Positions 1 through 9,149 of a stretch of 64,000 nt of DNA are shown here, piece after piece. The translations under genes were made by a program, and so were the position numbers. The notes under the pieces were generated by a model. That model was not told the origin of the DNA, did no database searches, and was given only the letters and a program-made list of their open reading frames with translations. This DNA comes from Mucilaginibacter aurantiaciroseus (lineage in GTDB: Bacteria; Bacteroidota; Bacteroidia; Sphingobacteriales; Sphingobacteriaceae). Location of the stretch: positions 372,001-436,000 of the forward strand of contig NZ_JAMXOF010000001.1 of assembly GCF_024055595.1 (NCBI RefSeq), written 5' to 3'. The stretch's first letter is position 1, and each line of letters starts with the position of its first letter.

Positions 1-1021
1 AGCCCAGTTCTTCGCCACGCCGGTGTTAGGGTCATTGTCTGATAGGTTTGGCCGCAAGCCTTTGCTTGTTTTTAGCTTAATAGGCACATGTGCGTCCTTC
101 GTTATATTCGGGTTGGCCAATAGTATTATTATGCTTTTTGCTGCGCGGATATTGGACGGGTTAACGGGCGGTAATATCTCGGTTGCTCAGGCCATGGTAT
201 CAGATATTTCGTCTCCAAAAGAACGTGCTAAAAACTTCGGGATCCTCGGCTCGGCATTTGGGTTTGGTTTTGTGATAGGGCCGGCTATAGGCGGCTTGCT
301 GAGTAAGTTTGGGATGAAGGTGCCATTTTACTTCGCGGCGGGCATAGCTATCCTTGGCGTGCTGCTTACCCTGTTTTTCCTGAAAGAAACCAACAAGAAT
401 AAGACCGGCAAATCACCTGTTAAAAAGAACAGGTTTAGTTTTGTATCTCTTTATACAGTGTTGAAAATGCCGGTTGTTGGTACAGCCATATTTACCGGTT
501 TTTTACTGACGATGGCGCAGTTTACCATGCTGATAGGTTTCCAAACCTTTAGCGTGGACGAACTGAAACTGAACCCTACCCAGATAGGCTTGTTCTACGG
601 TGGCTTTGGCATCAGCGGGATATTGATGCAGATGCTGGTGCCTGCGGTAAAAAAAGTGATCTCATCGCAGGCTATTATCTTGCTTATCTCCACCCTGTTT
701 TGTTTGGGGATGATGATCCTGGCAGGGTTTGCAACAGGCATCATACTCTTCGCAGTATCAATTGGTATCTACGGCTTGTTCAACGGCCTGCGTAACCCTA
801 TGCTAAACGCTATTATAGCCGACCGTAACAATGGCAACGAGAGGGGTAAGGTAATGGGTGTCAATCAGTCGTACGCTTCAATAGGGCAAACCTTAGGGCC
901 TATAACGGCGGGGTTTATCACAGTTATATCAATACACAGTATATTCTTTTTAGCATCTTTCTATATTTTAATTGCACTTTTGTTTAGTATTCGTTTGATC
1001 ACAAAAGAAAAACAACCCTAA
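1..1021 (+). CDS. MFS transporter, TCR/Tet-like drug efflux family (5' truncated by window edge)
   Basis: An integral-membrane secondary transporter of the major facilitator superfamily, probably a proton-coupled exporter of small hydrophobic compounds. The reading frame is open from base 2, so the N-terminus lies outside the window; the GTG at 23 is internal and not a true start. The first visible residues carry the MFS loop 2-3 signature (GSLSDRFGRKP, bases 23-55), the best family evidence. About ten hydrophobic segments follow, with a basic central cytoplasmic loop (KNKTGKSPVKKN) between the two six-helix halves. The visible part is 339 residues of a usual 400 or so, so only about 60 residues and the first one to two helices are missing. 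It ends five bases before the MarC-family gene, so the two are likely co-transcribed. The substrate cannot be told. Confidence 0.88.
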   Translation, partial: AQFFATPVLGSLSDRFGRKPLLVFSLIGTCASFVIFGLANSIIMLFAARILDGLTGGNISVAQAMVSDISSPKERAKNFGILGSAFGFGFVIGPAIGGLLSKFGMKVPFYFAAGIAILGVLLTLFFLKETNKNKTGKSPVKKNRFSFVSLYTVLKMPVVGTAIFTGFLLTMAQFTMLIGFQTFSVDELKLNPTQIGLFYGGFGISGILMQMLVPAVKKVISSQAIILLISTLFCLGMMILAGFATGIILFAVSIGIYGLFNGLRNPMLNAIIADRNNGNERGKVMGVNQSYASIGQTLGPITAGFITVISIHSIFFLASFYILIALLFSIRLITKEKQP

Positions 1022-1025
1022 GCTT

Positions 1026-1595
1026 ATGCATCCACTTATATTTAAAGAGGTATTATCCGTAACGATGATCCTTTTCGCCATTATCGATATCCTTGGCGCC
1101 ATCCCGGTAATTATTCAGTTGCGCCAAAAGGCAGGGCATATCGAATCGGAAAAGGCAAGTATAGCGGTGCTGGTATTGATGATAGGTTTTTTATTTGCGG
1201 GAGATGAACTGCTCGCGGTGATCGGGCTGGATATCTCTTCCTTCGCGATAGCAGGTTCCATCGTGATCTTCATCATTGCGCTGGAAATGATATTAGGCGT
1301 AAACTTTTTTAAAGAAGAAATGCCTGAGGCGGTATCCATCGTTCCGCTGGCCTTCCCGCTCATAGCAGGCGCCGGTACCATGACCACTCTGCTTTCCTTA
1401 AAATCTCAATATCAAACCCAAAATATCATCGTAGGTATCATCCTAAATACCCTGTTTGTTTACCTGGTGCTCAAAAATGTAAAGTGGCTGGAGAAACTGT
1501 TCGGCAAAACAGGCCTGCATATTCTGCGTAAAGCATTCGGGGTTATCTTGTTAGCTATCGCGATAAAGTTGTTCAGGAGTAATAGCGGGTTGTAG
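1026..1595 (+). CDS. MarC family (UPF0056) integral membrane protein
   Basis: A 189-residue membrane protein of the MarC/UPF0056 family, whose biochemical role is still unclear; the old link to multiple antibiotic resistance is not well supported. It has six predicted hydrophobic helices. The family-typical N-terminal stretch reads FAIIDILGAIPV and is followed by a basic loop (QLRQKAG), and the central part has the repeated small-residue motif PLAFPLIAGAG. The ATG at 1026 follows the stop of the MFS gene by four bases, which suggests translational coupling. No signal peptide is expected because the first helix is itself the membrane anchor. Length is close to the family norm of about 190 to 220 residues. 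Confidence 0.85.
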   Translation: MHPLIFKEVLSVTMILFAIIDILGAIPVIIQLRQKAGHIESEKASIAVLVLMIGFLFAGDELLAVIGLDISSFAIAGSIVIFIIALEMILGVNFFKEEMPEAVSIVPLAFPLIAGAGTMTTLLSLKSQYQTQNIIVGIILNTLFVYLVLKNVKWLEKLFGKTGLHILRKAFGVILLAIAIKLFRSNSGL

Positions 1596-1603
1596 GCCAT
1601 CAT

Positions 1604-1812
1604 AATCAAGAAGTTAAGAGCCAATAATCAAGAAAAAGTGAATTTTCTAAGGTGTTATTTTTATCCGCGCGTTATTGCAAGGTACGGAGCAATCCCCTAC
1701 TTACAGCGCCGCAGATCGGTCTGTCGAGGATAGTCATGCTATGCTTACAGCAATGACGGGTTTTTACGTTTGTTTTTGTCTTGTTTCCTGATTCTTAATT
1801 TCTTGCTTCAAT
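1604..1812. repeat. Intergenic repeat block: REP-like inverted repeat flanked by heptad arrays
   Basis: No gene is seen here. Two patterns are present. At the edges (1604-1634 and 1776-1810) are short arrays with a 7 to 8 base period, ATCAAGA/GTTAAGA-like on one side and the same family in the opposite orientation on the other. Between them, GTTATTGC (1671-1678) and GCAATGAC (1750-1757) form a near-perfect inverted pair, framing an imperfect stem of the kind found in many copies between genes in this bacterial family. The block separates the convergent MarC and ABC permease genes and may help end transcription from both sides. The repeat family is inferred from look-alike blocks near 4301 and 34755. 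Confidence 0.5.
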
Positions 1813-1814
1813 TC

Positions 1815-4211
1815 CTATTCCGTCCTCAAACTCTTCACCGGGTTTGCAGATGCCGCTTTTATTGTTTGCAAGCTAATGAGCACTGCCGTAACCGCAAGCA
1901 AAGCAAATACCGCAATCACGAATGGCACTACGGTTAAACTGATCTTACAGGCATAATTATTAAGCCATTTATTCATCATCCAGTAGGCGATGGGGCAGGC
2001 GATAAGGCCGGCAATTACTACCGTCCCCAAAAAATCTTTCAGGAAAAGCAGCATTACATCCTTAACAGATGAACCCAGCACCTTGCGGATGCCTATCTCT
2101 TTGGTGCGTTTCTGGATGCTGAGCGAGATCAATCCCAACACGCCAAGCAGTACTATAATGATCGCTAAACCCGTTGCCAGGTACGATGCTTTCTTTAGCT
2201 GTAGTTCGGTTTTGTACATTTTGGCAATGGCCTCATCCATAAAACCGTATTCGAATGGTGCACCGGGTAACACCTCGGCCCATTTCTTTTGCAGGGCAGC
2301 AAGGCTGCTTTCGATATTACCCGGTTTTAGTTTGATAGAAAAGTACCTGTAAAACGGCGACCAGTTTACATTGATAAATGTTACCGGCGTTATCGGGCTT
2401 TGCATCGATCCGAACTGAAAATCGGCCACGACCCCACGTATGGTTAACTGCGGCATCCCCTGCGCATGGAACTGTTGCCCTATAGCGTCTTCGGCCTTTT
2501 TAAAGCCCAATGCTTTTAATTGCTTTTCGTTGATCACAACCTCGGCCGAATCGCCGGGCGCATACTGTGGTTTGAAAAATTCACCGGCTTTTAGCGGTAT
2601 GCCGTAAGTTGCCGCGTATTGGTTATCTACAGTTAATAGCTGCGATGCGAACGCTTGGCTTGGGTTATCAGCCATTTTGTAAGTTTGCATGCTACCACCA
2701 TTATTACCATCGGGGATTGCCCATGATAATGCGACTGAGCTTACCTGTGGCAATTGAGACAGCCGGTACCTTTTGTCCTCCATTTTCTGTACGCCGGGTT
2801 TGCTCCAGTCGCGCGGAAGTTGGGCATATACCACATAATCTTTATCATACCCCAGGCTTTTACCAAAAAACAGGTTGATCTGTTTGGAGATAACAATAGC
2901 ACAGATCAACACCACCGCAGCCGTCCCAAATTGGAACGCGATAAGCGATTTGCGGAACAGCACGTTATCTTTTACTCGGTCCAGTTTGCCTTTCAATGAG
3001 TCGATAGATTTTAATGCTGATAACACCAAGGCGGGGTACAACCCGGCTAATAGACCGATCATCAAAGCCAGTATCACCGGCAATACGTAAAAGTAAAGCG
3101 GGAAGGAGAACAGGCCGCTGATGTCGGTAGCCAACAGATCTGCAAAGAATGGCCTTGCAAGTGCGTAGAGCATTAATGATATTAGGGTTGCTATGAGCAC
3201 CATTAATACTGATTCGATGAGGAACTGCCAGATAAGCTGTTTCCTTAACCCTCCCAATACTTTGCGGATGCCCATTTCTTTCATTCGTTGCGATGAGCGG
3301 CTGATGCAGATATTCACAAAATTGATTACCGCCATCAGCAGAATAAATAACGCTATGGACGATAGCGTATAGAGCATTTTCTTGATGCCTGATTCTAAAT
3401 AATAGGTTTTAAGCGGGACAATATAGGGCGTTAGGTTCTCCGCTATTTGCGGTGGAGCATTCCGTTTGATAAGGCTTTTCATCGGCCCGGTTAATGCTTC
3501 GGGTTTAATGCCTTCTTTTAATTCTATCAGGCCTACTATTGCTGTATTGTTCCAGCCATCCAAACTGCGGCCCAGGAATTTTGCCGCCGCCGACGGTAGG
3601 AAGAAGGTACTGTTACTGGCGTCGATCACATTGGTGACAGAGTTCTTTTTTAGTTTATCCAAAACACCGGTGATCATAAAATCGTGCTTCGTACCGGTGA
3701 AACTTTCGATGGTTAGCGACTGCCCTACGACATCCGTTTTGCCGAAGTATTTAATAGCCATTTCCTGCGTTATCACGGTCGAAAAAGGGTCATTCAAGGC
3801 CGTTTTTTGGTCGCCATTTAATAGCTTAAATCCGTACATATTCAGGAATGTGCTGTCCCCAACCTGCAGGCTTTCGCGGAAATATTTATCACCTTTAGAC
3901 ACGTTTGAGCTTACACCATCCCAGTGGTAGTAATTGGCCACCAGGTTGGGGTATTCCTCTTTAAGAGCTTTGGGCATGGAAGCAAGCGCGGTTAGCACGT
4001 AGCCCATGTTAGGGTCTTTCCACTTGCTTTGAATAATGTATTGGTTATCAGCGTTTTTAAGATCGGTATTTACGTTAACCTCGTGCCACACATAGGCCGC
4101 TATCAACAAAGTAAACGCTATCCCAACAGATAGGCCGAAGATATTAATGAGCGAGAAAAGCTTGTGTTTCCAGATGTTTCTCCAGGCAATAGTAAAGTAG
4201 TTGTGCAGCAT
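1815..4211 (-). CDS. ABC transporter permease with two FtsX domains (MacB-like)
   Basis: A 798-residue permease of the MacB/LolE-like class seen in large numbers in Bacteroidota. Domains in order: an N-terminal helix (residues about 20-43, FGLSVGIAFTLLIAAYVW) starting with the typical IAWRNIWKHK, a MacB-type periplasmic domain (about 45-265), a first FtsX domain with three helices (about 280-400), a linker with another helix (about 425-445), a second periplasmic domain, and a second FtsX domain (about 680-795) with the signature KRTKEIGIRKVLG. The matching signature EMGIRKVLGG appears in the first half. There is no ATPase gene next to it, so its nucleotide-binding partner must be encoded elsewhere. 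Known relatives act as mechanotransmission permeases in export or in signalling operons; the substrate here is unknown. Confidence 0.87.
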   Translation of the reverse strand: MLHNYFTIAWRNIWKHKLFSLINIFGLSVGIAFTLLIAAYVWHEVNVNTDLKNADNQYIIQSKWKDPNMGYVLTALASMPKALKEEYPNLVANYYHWDGVSSNVSKGDKYFRESLQVGDSTFLNMYGFKLLNGDQKTALNDPFSTVITQEMAIKYFGKTDVVGQSLTIESFTGTKHDFMITGVLDKLKKNSVTNVIDASNSTFFLPSAAAKFLGRSLDGWNNTAIVGLIELKEGIKPEALTGPMKSLIKRNAPPQIAENLTPYIVPLKTYYLESGIKKMLYTLSSIALFILLMAVINFVNICISRSSQRMKEMGIRKVLGGLRKQLIWQFLIESVLMVLIATLISLMLYALARPFFADLLATDISGLFSFPLYFYVLPVILALMIGLLAGLYPALVLSALKSIDSLKGKLDRVKDNVLFRKSLIAFQFGTAAVVLICAIVISKQINLFFGKSLGYDKDYVVYAQLPRDWSKPGVQKMEDKRYRLSQLPQVSSVALSWAIPDGNNGGSMQTYKMADNPSQAFASQLLTVDNQYAATYGIPLKAGEFFKPQYAPGDSAEVVINEKQLKALGFKKAEDAIGQQFHAQGMPQLTIRGVVADFQFGSMQSPITPVTFINVNWSPFYRYFSIKLKPGNIESSLAALQKKWAEVLPGAPFEYGFMDEAIAKMYKTELQLKKASYLATGLAIIIVLLGVLGLISLSIQKRTKEIGIRKVLGSSVKDVMLLFLKDFLGTVVIAGLIACPIAYWMMNKWLNNYACKISLTVVPFVIAVFALLAVTAVLISLQTIKAASANPVKSLRTE

Positions 4212-4300
4212 AGGTAACGGGTTTGTTAAACTAATTTAGCTGCTAATACGCAAGTAATGAAAAGATTAACACTTTTTAACGCCTTGATAATATTACCTTA

Positions 4301-4384
4301 CAATTGCGAGGAGCGTAACGACGCGGCAATTGTAGAGGACAAGCGGATATGCTGAGATTGCCACGCTATCGCTCGCAATAACAT
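4301..4384. repeat. REP-like intergenic repeat
   Basis: ACAATTGC (4301-4308) and GCAATTGT (4327-4334) form a perfect 8-bp inverted repeat. About 30 bases further on lies GCTATCGCT (4366-4374). The same 9-mer and its surroundings recur in the repeat at 34755-34849, so these two blocks belong to one family. The block lies between the 3' end of the methyltransferase gene and the start of the ABC permease gene, both on the minus strand. Confidence 0.5.
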
Positions 4385-4390
4385 GTTGAT

Positions 4391-5593
4391 TTATTCTTCT
4401 GCCTCTTGCTTCTTATTTCCTTGCTTTACTTCCTTCGCTATCATCCTCGCCACAAACATGGTATCAGCCTTATTTTCATACCCGGTTAGCACTTTCATTT
4501 CTTCCAGCTGTAAGCCAAGTTGTTTGGTGATGTAAGTTACAGCATCCTCATTCTCAGCTTTAAAGGCTGAGCAGGTGATGTAGATAAGCGGCTTGCCCGG
4601 CTTAAGATGCTTGGCAACGTTGGTAACTATGGCCTGTTGCAGGCGTTTAAAGAAGTCGGTTTTATGGATCTCGAACTGGCTGATCATTTCGGGGGTGCGG
4701 CCCCAGGTGCCCGAGCCACTGCAGGGGGCATCCAATATAATACCATCAAACTCGTATTGATATAAAAGCTGTTCGTTATTCTCGGTCAAATCCATTACCT
4801 TTTTCTGGTATTTGCGCAGACCGGCATTTTGGAAACGTTCATCCAGGTTAGACAGTATAGACTCGCGGATATCAGATACAACCAGCTTAATATCAGGCTG
4901 GAGGCTATGCAATAGTAAAGATTTACCACCGGAAGCCGCGCAGGCATCCCACCAGCTATCCCATTTCTGGGGCTTAAAGTAATTAGCAGTTTGTTGCGAC
5001 GATAGGTCCTGCACCTCAAACCAGTGCTGTTTGGGGAAAATGGTTTCCAGCCGCGTTCCGTTTGGCAGCGAGAGGCAGTTGTTGCCCTCATCTTTAAAGA
5101 TAACTCCTGCTTTAGTCAGCTCGGCTTTTACCTGAGCCTCGTAACCTCTAGCTACGCGGATGAACAGATCGGGCTGAATGAATAATGATTTCAGGAAGGC
5201 ATCCTTGTCAATTCCTGCCGAAAGCTGCGCTGTCCACGGGAATACATCCTCCTGTTTAAAATCGGGATAGGTAGTTTTGATAAGGTTTATCTTTTCATCT
5301 ATGCCAAAACCTACACAGGCGGCCCAGTCGGGTTTAAAGTGCTGCAAAAACGAGTTTGATTGCGTGTTGCACAGAAACTCGGCCACCATCAAACGGTCTT
5401 CAACAGGTGCAGCAGGCAAGGCTCGCCCCAGTCGGAAATAGTTATAGATCAACCTACTGGCAACGCGCCTGTCGGTAGATCCCATCTGTTTATTTTGACG
5501 ATAAAAGCCGGGTAAAAACTTACCTAAAGGCGTATCTGCAGGGTATTCGCCCAATATTCGCTGAAACGTCTTTAACTGGTTTATGGCTTTCAT
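4391..5593 (-). CDS. RsmB/NOP2-family SAM-dependent RNA (cytosine-5) methyltransferase
   Basis: A 400-residue member of the RsmB/NOP2 family, which methylates C5 of cytosine in rRNA or tRNA using S-adenosylmethionine. The SAM-binding motif I region reads DACAASGGKS, motif IV is DAPCSGSGTWGR, and motif VI is TCSAFKAENE. The two cysteines (in PCSG and in TCS) are the release and catalytic cysteines of this family. The N-terminal 100 residues replace the NusB-like domain of longer RsmB proteins and are not clearly related to it. The start codon overlaps the stop of the preceding lipoprotein gene by four bases (5590-5593), indicating one operon with guaA. The exact target base cannot be assigned from sequence. 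Confidence 0.87.
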   Translation of the reverse strand: MKAINQLKTFQRILGEYPADTPLGKFLPGFYRQNKQMGSTDRRVASRLIYNYFRLGRALPAAPVEDRLMVAEFLCNTQSNSFLQHFKPDWAACVGFGIDEKINLIKTTYPDFKQEDVFPWTAQLSAGIDKDAFLKSLFIQPDLFIRVARGYEAQVKAELTKAGVIFKDEGNNCLSLPNGTRLETIFPKQHWFEVQDLSSQQTANYFKPQKWDSWWDACAASGGKSLLLHSLQPDIKLVVSDIRESILSNLDERFQNAGLRKYQKKVMDLTENNEQLLYQYEFDGIILDAPCSGSGTWGRTPEMISQFEIHKTDFFKRLQQAIVTNVAKHLKPGKPLIYITCSAFKAENEDAVTYITKQLGLQLEEMKVLTGYENKADTMFVARMIAKEVKQGNKKQEAEE

Positions 5594-6852
5594 TCTACTT
5601 TCTTTAGGTCGAAATTTTGATATTTAAGAATATCCACGTGGGTATTTATCCAGCCCAGCCCCGGTTTTTTGATGAAATGGAAACTGTTGTGCAAACCGGT
5701 ATAATCTTCAAATTCGGCCTTGCTCATATCCTCACCATCGGCCAATAATTTACCAAAGTACAGGCCGTGGTCAAAGCCTTTAATGGCGAAATCGGTAGGT
5801 TCGGTATGATAAGTACGGCGATAGCTGCGTAAAAAGGTGTTTGTTTCAGCGCTTTTGTAATCAACCTTATCGGTGGAGGTGATGTGCGTGTTCAACCGTT
5901 GTAAAAGCGCGGCTTTCAAGAAAGCGAACTTTTCCCAGCTTGGGTGACCGAACAGCGTTACAGGGAACTTTTTAGATAAAGTATCCAGCGACCGCAACGT
6001 AACCATCAAAAAGGCTTGTTTTGTTGATGACACCAAGAAAATGTTTTGATCTTTTGCGGATAGCTGTACAACCAAAGGGGTTAAATTACCGCGTGTAACC
6101 GTAATGTTTACCACCTGAATCTTACGTTTGCTCAGGCTATCTAAAGTGCGTTTAAACGGCGAGGTATATAGCTTTTCATCGCTAAAGCCTGAGTTTAAAA
6201 TGAATACTTTTTTGGGCTTAATGCTTTTGGCGATGTAGGTTGCCGCGCCCATAGCATGATATTCAAGAGGGGGCGTCATAGTAACCAAATTCTGATTTCT
6301 AAAAATAGCGGGTGCGGCAGGCGACAACGGCGAAATTATGGGTTTGCGAGCTGAAGCAAGCATTGCTGTAAAAGCCTTTACATCGTCAGGGAATACAGGG
6401 CCGATAATGATCTCGCTGTTTTTTACCTGCGGATTTAGGCTAAGGCTGTGCGACTGCGCCGCATCGTCCTTACTATCAAAAATTTGTAATTTGTAATTGC
6501 TACCTGTGGAGGTGAGTGAATCCAGCGCCAGCTTAAAGCCCTGGTAATACTCAACCGACATGTTCGCGGTTTTAAGTTTGGCAGCAGTGTAGCTTTGCCC
6601 CGCAACGGCATGATCAAGACCCAGTGGAAGGATAAGCGATATAACCGATGCCTTAGCCTCAGGTGTTTTCACCGAAGGCTTTTCGGCAGATTTGTTTTTT
6701 TTTATTACTGGATTTTCAGCTGTTATTTTTACGGTAGATGAGGGTACAGTCCGGATCTTAGGCGAACATGCACCAATTATTAGCGCCGTTAAGACAAATA
6801 TAAACCACTTATTCCCACTCAATTGTGGCCGGTGGTTTCGAACTGATGTCAT
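5590..6852 (-). CDS. LppC/LivJ-like periplasmic-binding-fold lipoprotein
   Basis: A 420-residue exported protein with a type I periplasmic binding fold (Peripla_BP_6), as in LivJ and in the LppC/LpoA lipoproteins that activate penicillin-binding proteins. The N-terminus has a basic region, a hydrophobic core ([10 protein letters not shown]) and a lipobox (LIIGAC followed by S), so it is probably lipidated and exposed in the envelope. The body begins with [14 protein letters not shown], typical of the fold, and contains the [11 protein letters not shown] segment of the ligand cleft. The gene overlaps the 3' end of guaA by 44 bases if the ATG at 6852 is used. A TTG at about 6822 would shorten the overlap but also the signal peptide, so ATG is preferred. 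No transporter genes are nearby, which favours an LppC-like cell-wall role over amino acid uptake; this is an inference. Confidence 0.7.
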   Translation of the reverse strand: MTSVRNHRPQLSGNKWFIFVLTALIIGACSPKIRTVPSSTVKITAENPVIKKNKSAEKPSVKTPEAKASVISLILPLGLDHAVAGQSYTAAKLKTANMSVEYYQGFKLALDSLTSTGSNYKLQIFDSKDDAAQSHSLSLNPQVKNSEIIIGPVFPDDVKAFTAMLASARKPIISPLSPAAPAIFRNQNLVTMTPPLEYHAMGAATYIAKSIKPKKVFILNSGFSDEKLYTSPFKRTLDSLSKRKIQVVNITVTRGNLTPLVVQLSAKDQNIFLVSSTKQAFLMVTLRSLDTLSKKFPVTLFGHPSWEKFAFLKAALLQRLNTHITSTDKVDYKSAETNTFLRSYRRTYHTEPTDFAIKGFDHGLYFGKLLADGEDMSKAEFEDYTGLHNSFHFIKKPGLGWINTHVDILKYQNFDLKKVE

Positions 6853-8338
6853 ATACTACCCGGTTAATTCCTTTTACGTTGTTGATTATCTCGTTTGATA
6901 TTTTTGCAAGCAGATCGTAAGGTAAATGGCACCAATCTGCCGTCATCCCGTCTAATGATTCTACCGCTCGCAGGCAAATTACGTTCTCGTAAGTACGCTC
7001 ATCGCCCATAACCCCTACCGATTGTACCGGTAAATATATGGCGCCTGCCTGCCAAACTTTATCATAAACACCGCCACTGCGTAAATTGTTGATATAAATC
7101 GCATCGGCTTGTTGTAATATGTCAACTTTCTCCGGCGTAACGTCGCCAAGGATCCTGATAGCAAGGCCTGGTCCCGGGAAAGGGTGGCGGCCAAGTATGT
7201 TTGGGTCTATACCTAAAGCGGCCCCAACACGGCGTACTTCGTCCTTAAAAAGGGTGTTTAACGGCTCTACAACCTTCAGTTTCATAAAGTCGGGCAATCC
7301 CCCAACGTTATGGTGCGACTTAATAGTTGCCGACGGCCCTTTTACCGAAACAGATTCGATAACGTCAGGGTAAATAGTACCCTGGCCAAGCCAGTTTACA
7401 CCTTGTACCTCGTGCGCGGCATCGTCAAATACCTCTATGAATACGCGGCCAATGGCTTTACGTTTTTTCTCGGGGTCGCTAATGCCGGCCAGCGCATCGT
7501 AAAAACGTTGCTTGGCGTCAATCCCTTTTATATTAAGGCCCATGTGCTGGTAAGAATCCAATACCGATTGGTACTCATCTTTACGCAATAAGCCATTATC
7601 AACAAATATACAGTGCAGGTTTTTGCCGATGGCCTGGTGTAGCAATACCGCCGCTACCGACGAATCTACACCGCCCGATAAACCTAAAACCACCTTATCA
7701 TCACCCAATTTCGCCTTCAGTTCGGCAATGGTTGTTTCAATAAACGAATCCGGTGTCCAGTCCTGGCTGCAATGGCAAATATCAACCAAAAAATTTTGCA
7801 GCAATTGCTTGCCATCAATACTGTGGGTAACCTCCGGGTGGAACTGGATGCCGTAGGTTTGCGTGCCGGTAATTTGGTAAGCGGCAACTTTTACGCTATC
7901 GGTACTTGCAATAATTTCAAAATCATCTGCGATCCTGGCAATAGTATCCCCGTGCGACATCCACACCTGTGAACCTGCAGAAACATCTTTAAAAAGGATG
8001 TTATCCGGTTTAATGTAATCCAAATTGGCACGGCCATACTCGCGTGTGCTTGACGCCAATACCTCGCCACCATGGAAATGCGCCATGTACTGGGCGCCAT
8101 AACAAACGCCTAAAATAGGCAGTGTTTTGTGGTGTTTAATGAACTCGAAATGCGGTGCATCATCCTGGCGTACAGAATACGGGCTGCCGGAAAGGATGAT
8201 ACCTTTAACGCTTTCGTCTACTTCAGGCACTTTGTTAAAGGGATGGATCTCACAGTAAATATTGAGTTCCCTGACACGGCGCGCGATAAGCTGGGTGAAT
8301 TGCGAACCGAAGTCAAGAATAAGGATTTTTTCTTGCAT
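6809..8338 (-). CDS. guaA: GMP synthase (glutamine-hydrolysing)
   Basis: Converts XMP, glutamine and ATP to GMP in purine synthesis. The protein is 509 residues from the ATG at 8338. An upstream in-frame extension of 11 residues is rejected because it reads through the promoter and because family members begin [18 protein letters not shown]. The glutamine amidotransferase domain comes first, with the nucleophile in GVCYGAQ (Cys79) and the partner histidine in FHPEVTHS. The ATP pyrophosphatase P-loop is GLSGGVDSS. The C-terminal dimerisation domain ends in KPPATIEWE, the usual GuaA tail. It heads an operon with the lipoprotein and methyltransferase genes. Confidence 0.97.
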   Translation of the reverse strand: MQEKILILDFGSQFTQLIARRVRELNIYCEIHPFNKVPEVDESVKGIILSGSPYSVRQDDAPHFEFIKHHKTLPILGVCYGAQYMAHFHGGEVLASSTREYGRANLDYIKPDNILFKDVSAGSQVWMSHGDTIARIADDFEIIASTDSVKVAAYQITGTQTYGIQFHPEVTHSIDGKQLLQNFLVDICHCSQDWTPDSFIETTIAELKAKLGDDKVVLGLSGGVDSSVAAVLLHQAIGKNLHCIFVDNGLLRKDEYQSVLDSYQHMGLNIKGIDAKQRFYDALAGISDPEKKRKAIGRVFIEVFDDAAHEVQGVNWLGQGTIYPDVIESVSVKGPSATIKSHHNVGGLPDFMKLKVVEPLNTLFKDEVRRVGAALGIDPNILGRHPFPGPGLAIRILGDVTPEKVDILQQADAIYINNLRSGGVYDKVWQAGAIYLPVQSVGVMGDERTYENVICLRAVESLDGMTADWCHLPYDLLAKISNEIINNVKGINRVVYDISSKPPATIEWE

Positions 8339-8341
8339 GGG

Positions 8342-8372
8342 CAAAGATAGGATTGCAAAGGCAAAATTCAAA
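8342..8372 (-). promoter_or_regulatory. Bacteroidota-type promoter of guaA, abutting the start codon
   Basis: Reading the minus strand, TTTG (8369-8372) is followed after 19 bases by TATCTTTG (8342-8349), an exact match to the TAnnTTTG -7 element of the primary sigma factor of this phylum. Only three bases separate the element from the guaA ATG, so the transcript would be leaderless or nearly so. The TTTG -33 element lies inside a heptad array (8360-8388). Confidence 0.72.
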
Positions 8373-8388
8373 AGTAAAAAGTCAAAAC
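8360..8388 (-). repeat. Heptad array (TTTTGAC type), four units
   Basis: On the minus strand the sequence reads TTTTGAC, TTTTTAC, TTTTGAA, TTTTGCC: four consecutive 7-base units. It lies between guaA and the divergent GIY-YIG gene and supplies the -33 element of guaA. The same core is found inside folC and before holA. Confidence 0.7.
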
Positions 8389-8425
8389 CTTTTTGCTATT
8401 ATTGATTAATAAATATTTGCTTTGT

Positions 8426-8902
8426 ATGAGTCAAGATTTTGAACTTCGAGATATTAACACCCAACTTCAATTATTAAAAGACGAATTAATCAAAGTTTTA
8501 GATTCTCCATTTTTATCATTTGTGGAATTAATGAAAATAAATGAGATTGGGCTATATGTTATAATTAGTGATGATGATATATTGTATGTAGGTAAAACAA
8601 CACGGGCTGGAAAAAAAAGAATAAGAGAACTTACAACGGATTTTAGAAGTCACACGTTTAATAAAAAAATGCTTGTAAAGCATTTAGATAGCTTAGGCTA
8701 TACAGTGAATAAATCGAATATTAAATCAACAACTGAATCAAAAGGAGATGTAATATTAGACGTAAAATTTAAAGAAGCACAGCAATTTGTTAACACAGAA
8801 ATTAAAAAATTAAAATTTAAGTTTTATACAACTGAAAAAATACAATTGACAAATTTTGAGCATTTCGCTATAGGCGTATTACAACCATTATTTAATGACT
8901 AA
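8426..8902 (+). CDS. GIY-YIG nuclease-fold protein
   Basis: A 158-residue protein from the ATG at 8426; an upstream in-frame TTG would add 11 AT-rich residues without similarity to anything. It shows the GIY-YIG nuclease fold: GLY (42-44) and YVG (54-56) separated by nine residues, basic residues after the second motif (R60, K63 to R67), a candidate catalytic glutamate in EHFAIG (E145) and the terminal LQPLFN, as in family members that end in P-x-x-N. The N-terminal 35 residues look helical. The gene is visibly more AT-rich than its neighbours and is divergent from guaA, which suggests it was acquired. Whether it is a repair, restriction or homing-type nuclease cannot be told; it has no DNA-binding extension. 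Confidence 0.7.
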   Translation: MSQDFELRDINTQLQLLKDELIKVLDSPFLSFVELMKINEIGLYVIISDDDILYVGKTTRAGKKRIRELTTDFRSHTFNKKMLVKHLDSLGYTVNKSNIKSTTESKGDVILDVKFKEAQQFVNTEIKKLKFKFYTTEKIQLTNFEHFAIGVLQPLFND

Positions 8903-9081
8903 ATATCTCTTTTCCATTCATCTATCATTCGTTTTTGAATAACCATACCGTCTTCCAAATCAGGTATTATACCATTATTTTTTTTCGCATCGAAGCCACC
9001 TTTACTTTTTTCTTTGTAAAGTATTTTGTCTATCTCTTCTATATCTTTTTTAGTGGCGCCTTTTTTTAATACTAATACCAT
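8899..9081 (-). CDS. Small charged protein, antitoxin-like, function unknown
   Basis: A 60-residue lysine- and aspartate-rich protein. It begins with a short beta-like segment (MVLVLKKGA), continues with an amphipathic helix (KKDIEEIDKILYKEK) and ends in IQKRMIDEWKRDI. It has no membrane segment. Its stop codon overlaps that of the convergent GIY-YIG gene (8899-8902). The overall make-up resembles small antitoxin-type proteins found widely in Bacteroidota, but no toxin gene is adjacent on the same strand, so the idea is tentative. Base composition is AT-rich like the GIY-YIG gene, so both may have arrived together. Confidence 0.55.
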   Translation of the reverse strand: MVLVLKKGATKKDIEEIDKILYKEKSKGGFDAKKNNGIIPDLEDGMVIQKRMIDEWKRDI

Positions 9082-9149
9082 GGCTGTGTTTGCTGTTAAA
9101 CAATTTTAACGAAAAGTTTTTATGTTTTGTTACGACTTGTTCGCACGCA

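Noticed and set aside
3466..3930. Plus-strand open frame of 154 codons over the ABC permease
   Set aside because: Antisense shadow of a continuous permease frame with family motifs on the other strand.
8338..8371. N-terminal extension of guaA (11 residues)
   Set aside because: It reads through the promoter and the heptad array; GuaA proteins start at the MQEKIL-like methionine.
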